64,000 nt of DNA from Variovorax atrisoli 110B (lineage in GTDB: Bacteria; Pseudomonadota; Gammaproteobacteria; Burkholderiales; Burkholderiaceae_C). Positions 29,485-38,605 of the stretch are shown piece after piece. The stretch covers positions 1,006,204-1,070,203 of the forward strand of contig NZ_KB907450.1 in the NCBI RefSeq assembly GCF_000382045.1, read 5' to 3'. Position numbers and translations under genes: made by a program. Positions within the stretch are counted from its first letter, which is position 1; every line of letters begins with the position of its first letter. The notes below the pieces were generated by a model. The model searched no databases, had not been told where the DNA came from, and was given only the letters and a program-made list of their open reading frames with translations.

Positions 29485-29549
29485 GCGCAGGGCCGTTGGT
29501 GGTCGCGCAGGCGGCAGCATCAGCGATCACAATGGCCGACGCACTCGGC

Positions 29550-29585
29550 AAAAAAAAGAGCGCTCGACCAGTATGGTGAGCGCTC
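29550..29585 (-). terminator. Terminator of tRNA-Lys
   Basis: Read on the minus strand, GAGCGCTC pairs with GAGCGCTC (a self-complementary 8-mer) around a 12-base loop, then a T-run of eight. It lies just downstream of the tRNA. Confidence 0.8.
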
Positions 29586-29593
29586 CAGGGTGT

Positions 29594-29669
29594 TGGTAGG
29601 ACGTACTGGATTCGAACCAGTGACCAACGGATTAAAAGTCCGCTGCTCTACCAACTGAGCTAACGTCCC
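29594..29669 (-). tRNA. tRNA-Lys (UUU)
   Basis: A 76-base cloverleaf including an encoded CCA end (29594-29596). The acceptor is GGGACGT with ACGTCCT, the T-arm reads CTGGTTCGAATCCAG and the anticodon UUU is at 29636-29634. The A-box AGCTCAGTTGGTAGAGCA and T-loop GTTCGAATC are standard. All stems pair. Confidence 0.97.
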
Positions 29670-29718
29670 GAACCATTTTTCTGTTCTTCGCCGAAGTGAT
29701 ATCCGGCAAAGCCAAAGA

Positions 29719-30570
29719 TTATAGCGTGTGCTTTGACGCTATTTTGTCCAGAACCCAACCTGCTGCGCACTGGCCGAAAGTCGCGGTCACGCTGACCACC
29801 GATCCGTACCCATGGCAGTTGAGCGTGCCGTCACCGCTCTCGATGGCGCACGAGGCATCGGGAGGCGCCACGCTCTCGCGGCTGAACACGCAGGCGACAC
29901 CGATCTTGCGGCCTTCGCGCGGAGCGCCATGCTCCTTGCGCAGGCGCTGGCGCAGCTGGGCCAGCAGCGGGTCGTGCGTGACGAGCGACAGGTCTTCGAT
30001 GTCGACCTTGTGCGCCTGCCGCTTGCCGCCAGCAGCGCCCACCATGATGAACGTGGCGCGCGACGCCCGAGCCCATGCGGCCATCGCCACCTTGGCCTTC
30101 ACCTGGTCGCAGGCATCGATGACGGCCGTTGCCGGCCCGTTCACAGCCTGGGCCGCGTCGAGCAGCGAGAGCCAGTTGCCGGGCTCGACGAAATCGTCGA
30201 TGGCCTGGACCTTGCACTCGGAGTTGATCTGCGCGATGCGCTCGCGCATGGCCTCGACCTTGGCCTGACCCACCGTTGCATCGAGCGCATGGATCTGGCG
30301 GTTGATGTTCGACTCCGACACGTGGTCGAGGTCGATCATGGTCAGCCGCCCCACCCCGCTGCGCGCCAGCGCCTCGACGGCCCAGGAGCCGACACCGCCG
30401 ATGCCGACCACCAGCACGTGGGCATCGCGGATTTGTGCGGCACCGGCCACGCCGTACAGCCGCTCGAGGCCGCCGAAGCGGCGCGCAAAGTCAGGCGCCG
30501 CGGTGTCGGTGACGACATCCGCGGCGGCTGTGGGAGGAGTGAGAGACGCAGTGGCGATGATGGCGCTCAA
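29719..30570 (-). CDS. tcdA: tRNA threonylcarbamoyladenosine dehydratase
   Basis: An E1-like ATP-dependent enzyme of about 283 residues (E. coli TcdA has 268). It shows RFGGLERLYG at the start of the fold, the nucleotide loop VVGIGGVGSWAVEALARSG, DLDHVSESNINRQIHA, and the VIDACDQVKAKV region. TcdA cyclises t6A37 to ct6A on ANN-decoding tRNAs. The frame is open from a GTG at 30615, which overlaps cpoB by 26 bases. I prefer TTG 30570, which has GGAG eight bases upstream. It is the last gene of the tolB-pal-cpoB run. Confidence 0.9.
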   Translation of the reverse strand: MSAIIATASLTPPTAAADVVTDTAAPDFARRFGGLERLYGVAGAAQIRDAHVLVVGIGGVGSWAVEALARSGVGRLTMIDLDHVSESNINRQIHALDATVGQAKVEAMRERIAQINSECKVQAIDDFVEPGNWLSLLDAAQAVNGPATAVIDACDQVKAKVAMAAWARASRATFIMVGAAGGKRQAHKVDIEDLSLVTHDPLLAQLRQRLRKEHGAPREGRKIGVACVFSRESVAPPDASCAIESGDGTLNCHGYGSVVSVTATFGQCAAGWVLDKIASKHTL

Positions 30571-30589
30571 GCGGAGTGCTCCGCCCTCA

Positions 30590-31342
30590 TCAGCGCAGGC
30601 GCGAGAGACGTTCACGACCGGCCTGCGCGGCTTCGGACTGCGGGTAGGCCTTGGTCAGGTCTTCCAGCGTGCGGCGCGCAGCGCGCGTGTCCTTCAGCTC
30701 GATCTGGCAGTTCGCGATCGACAGCACGGCCTCGGGGGCCTTGGCGTGGTCGGGCGCGAGCGAGAGCATGGAGCGGAAGTTCGCGATGGCCTCGTTGTAG
30801 TTGCGCGTGGCGTACTGCGCATTGCCCAGCCAGAACAGCGCAGAGGCGTTGTAGCCGCTTTGCGGGTAGCGCTTGACGAATTCGGCGAACGCGGTCTGCG
30901 CCTGCGCGAACTGGCCCGAGCGGAACACGCCGAGGGCAGCCTCGAAGTCGGCCTTTTCCTTGGGGTCGGCAGTGAACTCGCGGCCGTCCACCGACACCTT
31001 CGAAGGCTCGCTCTGGCGGAGCTTGTCGTCGATGGTGGTCTGGCGCGACTGCATTTCGCTCAGCGTGCGCGTGAGCTGCTCGTTCTGCCCCGTCATGCGG
31101 GCCAGGTCGCCGCGCATCTGCTCGATCTGGTTCTGCAGGTCGAGCAGGCTGCGACGCAACTGGCCGTTTTCGTCGGTCAGCCGCTGGTCGGTCTGCTGGC
31201 GCATGGCCTCGACGCGCTGGCGCAGGTCGAGGATGGCGCGGCGTGCCTCGTCATCCTCGAACAGCGCAGCCTGCGAGGCCGCCGAGACGCAAAGCAAGGC
31301 CGCGGCCAGTGCCGAGCCTCGCAGGAGGGCGCGTGGCATCAC
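30590..31342 (-). CDS. cpoB: Cell division coordinator CpoB (YbgF)
   Basis: A 250-residue periplasmic protein: signal peptide (about residues 1-25, ASQA cleavage), a trimerising coiled coil (about 30-105) and TPR repeats (130-250). The ALGVFRSGQFAQAQTAFAEFV and YPQSGYNASALFWLGNAQ repeats are typical of YbgF. CpoB links Tol-Pal action to PBP1B during constriction. Its start overlaps the pal stop in ATGA. Confidence 0.93.
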   Translation of the reverse strand: MMPRALLRGSALAAALLCVSAASQAALFEDDEARRAILDLRQRVEAMRQQTDQRLTDENGQLRRSLLDLQNQIEQMRGDLARMTGQNEQLTRTLSEMQSRQTTIDDKLRQSEPSKVSVDGREFTADPKEKADFEAALGVFRSGQFAQAQTAFAEFVKRYPQSGYNASALFWLGNAQYATRNYNEAIANFRSMLSLAPDHAKAPEAVLSIANCQIELKDTRAARRTLEDLTKAYPQSEAAQAGRERLSRLR

Positions 31343-31854
31343 CGGGTGTAGCGGATTTCGGCGCGGCGGTTCTGCGCCCAGACTTCCTCACCCGAGCCGG
31401 TGACCGCAGGCTTTTCCTTGCCGAAGCTCACGGCTTCGATCTGGTTGTCGTTCACGCCCAGCAGGGTCAGCGCGCGACGCACGGCTTCGGAACGCTTCTG
31501 GCCCAGCGCCAGGTTGTACTCGCGGCCGCCGCGCTCGTCGGTGTGGCCTTCGATGGAGATGCGGCGCTGCGGGTTGGCCTTCAGGAAGCGGGCATGGCCG
31601 TCGATCAGCGACTGGAACTCGGGCTTGACCGTGTAGCTGTCGTAGTCGAAGTAGACGATGCGCTCGACGCCCACCGGACCTTGAGCGGTGCCCGCGGTCG
31701 GGTCGATGGTGACAGGTGCCACGGTGCTGGCGCCTTGCTGGCCGCCAGCCGTGCCGGACCGGTCGGTCACCGGCGTTTCGTTGAGCTTGGTGCCCGACGA
31801 GCAACCGGCGATGAGAGCCACGATGGCCAGCGAATAGAGCGAACGTTTCAACAT
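31339..31854 (-). CDS. pal: Peptidoglycan-associated lipoprotein Pal
   Basis: A 171-residue outer-membrane lipoprotein. The lipobox is LIAGC (Cys18); a short linker and the OmpA-like domain follow (VYFDYDSYTVKPEF, ISIEGHTDERGGREYNLALGQKRSEAV), including the Asp/Arg pair that holds diaminopimelate. The upstream-extended frame (to 31917) is discarded because the signal peptide begins at this ATG. Pal anchors the outer membrane to peptidoglycan and binds TolB. It starts 28 bases after tolB. Confidence 0.96.
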   Translation of the reverse strand: MLKRSLYSLAIVALIAGCSSGTKLNETPVTDRSGTAGGQQGASTVAPVTIDPTAGTAQGPVGVERIVYFDYDSYTVKPEFQSLIDGHARFLKANPQRRISIEGHTDERGGREYNLALGQKRSEAVRRALTLLGVNDNQIEAVSFGKEKPAVTGSGEEVWAQNRRAEIRYTR

Positions 31855-31882
31855 TTTTTCAAACTCCTCAAAGAAACCTTGG

Positions 31883-33199
31883 TCATTGCTTTTGGAACGG
31901 ACCCCAGTCCGGTTCACGGATGTCTCCCGCCTGCCCCGCCAGTCGTGCCTTTATTTTTCCATCGAGCGTGGTCGTCATGAGGGCCTCGCGGCCCTGCAAC
32001 TGGGTTGCATAGACGATCAGCTTGCTGTTCGGAGCAAAACTCGGACTTTCGTCCGCGGAGGTGTCGGTGATCGCGCTGACGTTGCCGGTTGCCAACTCCA
32101 TCACATGGAGTTTGAAGGCGCCGCCCACTCGCGAGATGTAGGCCAACCACCGGCCGTCGCCGCTGACGGACGGAGAGATGTTGTAGGTGCCGCTGAAGGT
32201 CACGCGCGTCGGGCTTCCGCCGCCGGCGCTCATCTTGTAGATCTGCGGGGCGCCGCCGCGGTCGCTCACGAAATAGATCGTGCTGCCGTCGGCCGAGTAC
32301 ACCGGCTCGGTGTCGATGCTGGAGCTTTGAGTGAGCCGGCGCGGCTCGCCGCCGTTGGCCGGAATGGAGAAGAGCTGCGAGCCGCCGTCGCGGCTGAGCG
32401 TGACCGCCAGCGAGTTGCCGTCGGGCGCCCAGGCCGGGGCGCTGTTCGAGCCCTTGAAGTTGGCGAGCAGGCGGCGCTGGCCGGAGGCCACGTTGTGCAC
32501 GTACACGACCGGCTTGCGCGACTCGAAGGAAACGTACGCGAGCTGCTGACCATTGGAAGACCAGCAGGGCGAGATGATCGGCTCGGGGCTGGCGAGCGCA
32601 GCCTGCGCGTTCTCGCCGTCGGCATCGGCCACCCACAGCGAATAGCGGCTGCCTGCCTTGGTGACGTAGGCGATGCGCGTCGAGAAGATGCCCTTTTCGC
32701 CGGTCAGCTTCTCGTAGACGTAGTCGGCAATGCGGTGCGATGCGAGGCGCAGGTCGCCCTGGGGAACGGTGTAGCTCTGCCCGCCCAGGTCCTGTCCCTT
32801 GACCACGTCCCAGAGGCGGAAACGCACGTCGAAGCGGCCATCGGCCAGGCGAGTGACGCTGCCGGCGACCAGCGAATCGGCAGTGCGCTGGCGCCAGAGG
32901 GAAAGGTCGGGACGCGAGGCTTCGTCGAGGGCCTGGCCCGAGGCATCGACGCCCCGGAACTGGCCGCTTCGTTCCAGGTCGGCCTGGATGATGTCGGAGA
33001 TCTTCTGTGGGGAGGCCTCTTGCCCCTTGAATGGAACGAGCGCGATCGGCAGCTGCGTGAGCCCCACGCCCGAAACCTCGACCCGGAACTGGGCGAGTGC
33101 AGGAATCATGGGGGAGGCCGCGAGAGCCGCAATGAGGGTGCGGCGTGCAAATAGCGATGAAGAAGGAGTTGGAATTTGGGCTGACAACGGCTTGTTCAT
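31883..33199 (-). CDS. tolB: Tol-Pal system beta-propeller protein TolB
   Basis: A 438-residue periplasmic protein: signal sequence with a twin Arg (about residues 1-36; [11 protein letters not shown], ending ALAQ), an N-terminal alpha/beta domain ([17 protein letters not shown] and [14 protein letters not shown]) and a C-terminal six-bladed propeller made of [24 protein letters not shown] and similar blades. TolB shuttles between TolA and Pal. No tolQ, tolR or tolA lies upstream; msbA diverges there. The core tol genes must be elsewhere, so the locus is split. Twin arginines hint at possible Tat targeting but the context is not a strict motif. Confidence 0.95.
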   Translation of the reverse strand: MNKPLSAQIPTPSSSLFARRTLIAALAASPMIPALAQFRVEVSGVGLTQLPIALVPFKGQEASPQKISDIIQADLERSGQFRGVDASGQALDEASRPDLSLWRQRTADSLVAGSVTRLADGRFDVRFRLWDVVKGQDLGGQSYTVPQGDLRLASHRIADYVYEKLTGEKGIFSTRIAYVTKAGSRYSLWVADADGENAQAALASPEPIISPCWSSNGQQLAYVSFESRKPVVYVHNVASGQRRLLANFKGSNSAPAWAPDGNSLAVTLSRDGGSQLFSIPANGGEPRRLTQSSSIDTEPVYSADGSTIYFVSDRGGAPQIYKMSAGGGSPTRVTFSGTYNISPSVSGDGRWLAYISRVGGAFKLHVMELATGNVSAITDTSADESPSFAPNSKLIVYATQLQGREALMTTTLDGKIKARLAGQAGDIREPDWGPFQKQ

Positions 33200-33364
33200 G
33201 CGGTTCGGAGAGGTTTCCGGGTGAAAAAGTTCTCCCCGGCTTCAACAGGCGAGATGTTACACACTGCCCAGAGGCTGCCGTCACAAAACGTTTATCCGTC
33301 GATCCGGTCCTACACAGGGGGCGGCTGCGCGCCTGCAAAGGCCCGACCCGTAGAATCCGCCGCC

Positions 33365-35149
33365 ATGCAAGCATCCCCCGGCGCCGAGATCGCGCGCCCT
33401 CCCCTGATGCGCCGCCTGGCGCGACTCATGACATGGTTTGGCGGCTCCCGTCAATGGTGGGCACTCGGACTGATCGGGGCGCTGCTGGCTGCAGTCACCG
33501 AGCCGCTGATGGCGGCCCTGCTGAAGCCGCTGCTCGACCGCGGCTTCACGCGCGGCCAGATGCCGCTTTGGTTCGTGCCTGCCGCAGTGCTGCTGCTCTT
33601 TGCGGTGCGGGGCATCGCCCAGTTCATCTCGCAGTACGCGCTCTCGCGCATCGCCAACGAAGGCATGCAGAAGCTGCGGCGGGTGCTGTTCGAGCGGCTG
33701 CTCGGCGCCGAGCTCGCGCTGTTCGCCCGCCAGTCGGCCAGCGCCCTTTCGAACACGGTCGTCTATGAAGTGCAGACCGGCGCGATGCTGCTGGTGCAGG
33801 CGCTGCTCGGCCTCACACGCGACGGCTTCACGCTGGTCGCGCTGCTGGGCTACCTGATCTACCTGAACTGGAAGCTCACGCTCATCGTCGCTTTCCTGGT
33901 GCCGAGCATCTCGTGGATCATGAAGGTGTTCTCCAAGCGGCTCTACCGCCTGACCCAGCAGGGCCAGCAGGCCACCGACGAGCTGGCCTACGTGGTCGAA
34001 GAGAACGTGCTGGCCCACCGCGTGGTGCGCCTGCACGGCGCCGAAGACGCCCAAGGCCGCCGCTTCGAGCAGCTGAGCCAGCGCCTGAACCGCCTGGCCG
34101 TGAAATCGACCATCGCGCAGGCCGCCACCACGCCGCTCACGCAGATGATGGCCTCGCTGGCGCTCTCGGTGGTGGTCATGATCGCGCTCTGGCAAAGCGG
34201 CAAGCAGGGCTTCACGGTGGGCGGCTTCGTGGCGTACATCACGGCCATGCTGATGCTGATCGCGCCGATCCGCCGCCTGGCCGAAGTGGCCGGGCCCGTC
34301 ACGCGCGGCCTCGCCGCGCTGGAGCGCGGGCTGATCCTCATCGACGAAGTGGCTCCCGAATCGCAGGGCAGCTTCACCCTCGAACATGCGCAGGGTCGCA
34401 TCGAGCTGCGCAACGTGAAGGTCAGCTATCGGGGCGACGACGAGCTTCGCGCACTCGACGGTGTGAGCCTGACCATCGAGCCCGGCCAGGTGGTCGCATT
34501 CGTCGGGCCCTCGGGCTCGGGCAAGACCACGCTGGTCAACCTGCTGCCGCGCTTCGTTCAGCCCAGCAGCGGCCAGGTGCTGCTCGACGGCCACGACACG
34601 AGCGAGTGGCAGCTCAAGAGCCTGCGCGCCCAGTTCGCGATGGTCAGCCAGGACGTGGTGATGCTCAACGACTCGCTGGCCGCCAACGTGGCGCTGGGTT
34701 CCGAGATCGATCGCGAGCGCGTGCAGCAATGCGTGGACGCGGCCAACCTGAGCTCGCACGTCGAGAACCTGCCCCAGGGCATCGACACCGTGCTGGGCCA
34801 CAACGCGACGCAGCTCTCGGGCGGCCAGCGGCAGCGCCTCGCCATTGCCCGCGCGCTCTACAAGAACGCGCCGATCCTGCTGCTGGACGAGGCCACCTCC
34901 GCGCTCGACACCGAATCCGAACGGCTGGTGCAGGACGCCCTCCAGCGCCTGATGCAGAACCGCACCACGCTGATCGTGGCCCACCGCCTCTCGACCATCC
35001 AGCACGCTGACCGGATCATCGTGATGGAACAGGGCCGCATCGCCGAGCAGGGCAGCCACGAGCAGCTCATGGCGCTCGATGGCCTCTACGCGCGGCTGCA
35101 GACGCTGGCCGTACGCACCGCCCCGCCGGGACAGGACCCGACGCTTTGA
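33365..35149 (+). CDS. msbA: Lipid A export ABC transporter MsbA
   Basis: A 594-residue half-transporter with about six membrane helices in residues 20-320 and a C-terminal ATPase: Walker A GPSGSGKTT, signature [16 protein letters not shown], Walker B ILLLDEATSALD and the H-loop VAHRLST. The sequence matches MsbA, which flips lipid A-core across the inner membrane as a homodimer. The chosen ATG lies eight bases after a TAGAAT -10-like box, so a nearly leaderless message is possible. The frame also extends upstream to 33221, but that part is unsupported. Confidence 0.93.
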   Translation: MQASPGAEIARPPLMRRLARLMTWFGGSRQWWALGLIGALLAAVTEPLMAALLKPLLDRGFTRGQMPLWFVPAAVLLLFAVRGIAQFISQYALSRIANEGMQKLRRVLFERLLGAELALFARQSASALSNTVVYEVQTGAMLLVQALLGLTRDGFTLVALLGYLIYLNWKLTLIVAFLVPSISWIMKVFSKRLYRLTQQGQQATDELAYVVEENVLAHRVVRLHGAEDAQGRRFEQLSQRLNRLAVKSTIAQAATTPLTQMMASLALSVVVMIALWQSGKQGFTVGGFVAYITAMLMLIAPIRRLAEVAGPVTRGLAALERGLILIDEVAPESQGSFTLEHAQGRIELRNVKVSYRGDDELRALDGVSLTIEPGQVVAFVGPSGSGKTTLVNLLPRFVQPSSGQVLLDGHDTSEWQLKSLRAQFAMVSQDVVMLNDSLAANVALGSEIDRERVQQCVDAANLSSHVENLPQGIDTVLGHNATQLSGGQRQRLAIARALYKNAPILLLDEATSALDTESERLVQDALQRLMQNRTTLIVAHRLSTIQHADRIIVMEQGRIAEQGSHEQLMALDGLYARLQTLAVRTAPPGQDPTL

Positions 35150-35164
35150 CCGACCGGTGCTGCC

Positions 35165-36694
35165 TCAGAGCAGCACGATGTCGTACTGCCCCTGCCCGAT
35201 CGCCGGCTCCGACTGCAGCGATATCGGCTTGCCGATGAAGTCGCTCAGGCCCGCAAGGTGCTGGCTCTCCTCGTCGAGGAAGAGTTCGATCACCTGCGGC
35301 GACGAGACGATGCGGAACTCGCGCGGCGTGAACTGGCGCGCCTCACGCAGGATCTCGCGCATCACGTCGTAGGCCACGCTGCGTGCGGTCTTCACGATGC
35401 CCTGCCCGCCGCAGGCGATGCAGGGCTCGCACAGCATGTGCGCCAGCGATTCGCGCGTGCGCTTGCGCGTCATCTCCACCAGTCCGAGCTGCGAGAAGCC
35501 GCCGGCGGTGGTCTTCACGCGGTCGCGCGCAAGCTGCTTGCGGAACTCGGCCAGCACCTGCTCGCGGTGGTCGTCGCGGCCCATGTCGATGAAGTCGACG
35601 ATGATGATCCCGCCCAGGTTGCGCAGCCGCAGCTGCCGGGCGATGGCCTGCGCCGCTTCGAGGTTGGTCTTGAAGATGGTGTCGTCGAAGTTGCGCGCGC
35701 CGACGAAGCCGCCGGTGTTCACGTCCACCGTGGTCAGCGCCTCGGTCTGGTCGACCACGAGGTAGCCGCCCGACTTCAGGTCGACCCGCCGGCCCAGTGC
35801 CTTCGCGATTTCCTCGTCGACCGAATACAGGTCGAAGATCGGCCGCTCGCCCTTGTAGTGCTGGAGCTTTCCCGCGGCCTTGGGCATGTACTCGAGGCCG
35901 AACTTCAGCAGCAGCTCGAACTGCTCGCGCGAGTCGATGCGGATGGTCTGCGTTTCCTCGCCGGTCATGTCGCGCAGCACGCGCTGCAGCAGGCTCAGGT
36001 CCTGGTGCAGCAGCGACATCGGCGGCATGCGCATCGAGGCGTCGCGGATGCGCGACCAGGTCTTGCGCAGGTAGGCGATGTCTTCCGCGAGCTCCGCGTC
36101 GCTGGAGTCTTCGCCGTTGGTGCGCAGGATGAAGCCGCCCGTGTTGGCCGGCACCACGCCGCCGCTGTCAGCCGCCGCGGCGGCCTCGATGAGCGCGAGC
36201 ATCCGGTTGCGCAGCGATTCGCGCTGGTCAGAGGGGATCTTCTGCGACACGCCGATGTGGTTGTCCTGCGGAAGGAACACCAGCAGCCGACCGGCGATGC
36301 TGATCTGCGTGGAAAGCCGCGCACCCTTGGTGCCGATCGGGTCCTTGATGACCTGCACCAGCAGCGACTGTCCCTCGAACACCTGCTTCTCGATGGGCAC
36401 CATCGGCCCGCCGTTGCGGTGGTCGCGCTCGGGTGCCGGCGCGCTGGGGCGCGAACCCGGCGTGAACGGCGCCACGATGTCGGCCACGTGCAGGAAGGCG
36501 GTGCGCTCCAGCCCGATGTCGATGAAGGCCGACTGCATGCCCGGCAGCACGCGCGACACCTTGCCCAGGTAGATGTTGCCGACCAGCCCGCGTTCCAGCG
36601 TGCGTTCGACGTGCAGCTCCTGCACCGCGCCGTGCTCGATCAGCGCCACGCGGGTCTCCTGCGGAGACCAGTTGATGAGAATGTCCTGGCTCAT
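35165..36694 (-). CDS. rng: Ribonuclease G
   Basis: A 509-residue endoribonuclease: N-terminal S1-type region (LVGNIYLGKVSRVLPGMQSAFIDIG), an RNase H-like and a 5'-sensor region, catalytic Asp in VDVNTGGFVG and in IIVDFIDM, and the zinc-link CEPCIACGGQG near residue 415. It lacks the long C-terminal scaffold of RNase E, as expected for RNase G. It matures 16S rRNA 5' ends and degrades some mRNAs. It ends the nine-gene operon and converges with msbA (16-base gap). Confidence 0.95.
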   Translation of the reverse strand: MSQDILINWSPQETRVALIEHGAVQELHVERTLERGLVGNIYLGKVSRVLPGMQSAFIDIGLERTAFLHVADIVAPFTPGSRPSAPAPERDHRNGGPMVPIEKQVFEGQSLLVQVIKDPIGTKGARLSTQISIAGRLLVFLPQDNHIGVSQKIPSDQRESLRNRMLALIEAAAAADSGGVVPANTGGFILRTNGEDSSDAELAEDIAYLRKTWSRIRDASMRMPPMSLLHQDLSLLQRVLRDMTGEETQTIRIDSREQFELLLKFGLEYMPKAAGKLQHYKGERPIFDLYSVDEEIAKALGRRVDLKSGGYLVVDQTEALTTVDVNTGGFVGARNFDDTIFKTNLEAAQAIARQLRLRNLGGIIIVDFIDMGRDDHREQVLAEFRKQLARDRVKTTAGGFSQLGLVEMTRKRTRESLAHMLCEPCIACGGQGIVKTARSVAYDVMREILREARQFTPREFRIVSSPQVIELFLDEESQHLAGLSDFIGKPISLQSEPAIGQGQYDIVLL

Positions 36695-36698
36695 AGGC

Positions 36699-36800
36699 TC
36701 GCCCCCCAGGCTGCGCACACTTCGTGTCGCTTCGCCCCTCCCCCTGCCGGGGCGCCCCCCCCGCCGGCCCAAAAAAGCCGTTTCCGCGGCGGCCCTGAAA
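36699..36800 (+). repeat. Interspersed structured repeat, copy 5 (degenerate)
   Basis: The left half (CTGCGCACACTTCGTGTCGCTTCGCC) is close to the others, but the right stem is eroded by C and A runs. It lies in the 136-base gap between maf and rng, oriented against both genes, unlike the other copies. Confidence 0.7.
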
Positions 36801-36830
36801 AAGAATGCGGTCTTGAGTGTCATGGCGTGT

Positions 36831-37433
36831 TCACTTGAGCATCCCCGCCTGCCGCAGGAGTTGTGCGGTCTCGAACATGGGGAGGCCCATGATGCCCGAA
36901 TAGGAGCCGCTGATGTGCTCGACGAACGCCGCCGCTGCCCCCTGGATGGCGTACGCGCCGGCCTTGCCCAGCGGCTCGCCGCTTTCCGCATAGCGGGCGA
37001 TCTGCTGCTTCGTGATCTCGGCGAAGCGCACCCGCGACACGCTGAGTGCGGCGTGGCTCTTCTTGCCGTGGTGCAGCGCCACCGCGGTCAGCACGCGGTG
37101 GGTGGTGCCCGAGAGCATCCGCAGCATGCGCGCGGCGTCCTTTTCGTCTTCCGGCTTGCCGAGGATGGTCCGGCCGAGGGCTACCGTGGTGTCGGCGCAG
37201 AGCACCGGCGCCTCGGGCAGGCCGCGCCTGCGCATCCGGGCGACGGCGGCGTCGAGCTTCAGGCCGGTGACGCGCTGCACATAGGTGGCCGGAGCCTCGT
37301 TGGGCAGCACGGCTTCGAGCGATTCGGCATCCTCGTCGGCATCGGCCAGCAGCAATTCATGGCGAACGCCGAGCTGGCCGAGCAACTGGGCCCGGCGCGG
37401 GCTCTGCGAGGCGAGGTAGATGAAATCCGGCAA
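36831..37433 (-). CDS. maf: Maf-family nucleoside triphosphate pyrophosphatase (dTTP/UTP type)
   Basis: A 200-residue Maf protein: [17 protein letters not shown] at the start, [25 protein letters not shown] in the centre, and the [26 protein letters not shown] end, the last matching the YhdE (Maf-1) subgroup that hydrolyses dTTP and UTP. In E. coli yhdE also stands beside rng, which supports the subgroup. It probably removes modified nucleotides. It follows the dioxygenase gene by three bases. Confidence 0.93.
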   Translation of the reverse strand: MPDFIYLASQSPRRAQLLGQLGVRHELLLADADEDAESLEAVLPNEAPATYVQRVTGLKLDAAVARMRRRGLPEAPVLCADTTVALGRTILGKPEDEKDAARMLRMLSGTTHRVLTAVALHHGKKSHAALSVSRVRFAEITKQQIARYAESGEPLGKAGAYAIQGAAAAFVEHISGSYSGIMGLPMFETAQLLRQAGMLK

Positions 37434-37436
37434 GGT

Positions 37437-38141
37437 TCAGGTCTCCCGTGGACTCGGCGGATCGCCGGCCACCATGTGGTTCCAGGCCAGCCCATGCGGC
37501 AGGCCCGGAGGTCCGAAAAGAAAGTGAAGGACGCGGCGGCGTGCCGGCGACTTCGCCCGCGACGAGGCATGCAGCAGCAAGGGACGCATCAGCAGCGCGT
37601 CACCCCGCGCCGCCGTACAGACGGTATCGCCATGGGCGGCGCGCAGGGCCTGCGCTTCATCGGGGTCGAGCCGGCCCGCACGGTGGCTGCCCGGCACGAC
37701 GCGCAGCGGGCCGGCGTCGGCACCGCAGTCGTCCAGGTGCACGCGTACGGCGAGAAGCGATTGCAGCACGTCGATCGGCGGCTGCACATAGGGCTCGCCT
37801 TCCTTGATGACGGCGGGCATGCCGTCGGCCGAAGCCGCGATGGACGTGTCCTGATGCAGCGCGACCAGCCAGTTCCTTTCGGGCGTCTTGTCGAAGAGCG
37901 TGCATTGGACGGCCACCGACGACGCATCGAGCAGGCCCTTGCGGCATAGCCGCGCCTTCAGCTGGATGGCCATTTCGCGGCACGGCGGATGAGCCAGCAG
38001 ATTGCGACTGCCCGCCGCCTGCCCCAGCCATTGATCGAGCGACTTCGCCGCAGCATCGAGCATCGCGGGCGGCAACGGCGCCGGCACCAGCAGGTGGCCT
38101 CGTCCCTCGAGCAATGCGACCTGCCCGTCGGCGTTCGTCAT
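37437..38141 (-). CDS. Phytanoyl-CoA dioxygenase-family protein
   Basis: A 234-residue Fe(II)/2-oxoglutarate dioxygenase. The iron ligands fit the HxD...H pattern: His96-Gln-Asp98 (ALHQDTS) and His191 (LLLHASS), and one of Arg201-203 could bind 2-oxoglutarate. PGSHRAG matches the family turn. The substrate is unknown; small-molecule or translation-factor targets are both conceivable. It sits inside a run of ribosome and RNA genes, between rlmH (4-base overlap) and maf. The ATG at 38141 was chosen over 38177 because of the ATGA overlap. Confidence 0.8.
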   Translation of the reverse strand: MTNADGQVALLEGRGHLLVPAPLPPAMLDAAAKSLDQWLGQAAGSRNLLAHPPCREMAIQLKARLCRKGLLDASSVAVQCTLFDKTPERNWLVALHQDTSIAASADGMPAVIKEGEPYVQPPIDVLQSLLAVRVHLDDCGADAGPLRVVPGSHRAGRLDPDEAQALRAAHGDTVCTAARGDALLMRPLLLHASSRAKSPARRRVLHFLFGPPGLPHGLAWNHMVAGDPPSPRET

Positions 38142-38605
38142 TCGCGGTGGTAAGGATGGCCCGCGTTGACCGACCACGCCCGATACAGCTGCTCGACCAG
38201 CAACACGCGCGCCATCGCGTGCGGCAGTGTAAGGTCGGACAGCCGGATGCGCTCGTGGGCCGCAGCCTTGAAGGCCGGGTCCAGCCCGTCGGGCCCGCCG
38301 ACGACCAGGGCGACGTCGTCACCCTCGCCCTGCCAGGCCTGCAGCCGCGCCGCGAGCGCCTTTGTGGTCAGCGCCGTGCCGCGCTCGTCGAGCACCACGA
38401 TGCGCATGCCGCGTGCAATGGCGCCCTCGATGCGCTCGCGTTCGGCGGCATAGAGGGTTTCGAGCGTCTTGGAGCCGCGCGGCTCGGTCTTGACCGCGCG
38501 CAGCTCGAGCTTGAGTTCGGGCGGAAAGCGCTTGGCGTAGTCGTCCCAGGCAGTCTGAGCCCAATCGGGCATGCGCTGCCCGACGGCGACCACCAGCAGC
38601 TTCAT
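38138..38605 (-). CDS. rlmH: 23S rRNA pseudouridine-1915 N3-methyltransferase
   Basis: A 155-residue SPOUT methyltransferase. It matches RlmH through [15 protein letters not shown] at the start, the VLDERG loop, the knot region [13 protein letters not shown], and the C-terminal [29 protein letters not shown], whose conserved GHPYHRE end is diagnostic. It forms a homodimer that acts on the 70S ribosome. It overlaps rsfS by four bases upstream. Confidence 0.97.
   Translation of the reverse strand: MKLLVVAVGQRMPDWAQTAWDDYAKRFPPELKLELRAVKTEPRGSKTLETLYAAERERIEGAIARGMRIVVLDERGTALTTKALAARLQAWQGEGDDVALVVGGPDGLDPAFKAAAHERIRLSDLTLPHAMARVLLVEQLYRAWSVNAGHPYHRE

Noticed and set aside
31855..31917. N-terminal extension of pal
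   Set aside because: It lies before the clear signal peptide and lipobox and lacks protein-like sequence.
33221..33364. N-terminal extension of msbA
   Set aside because: Precedes the conserved start of the family and overlaps the promoter-like TAGAAT box.
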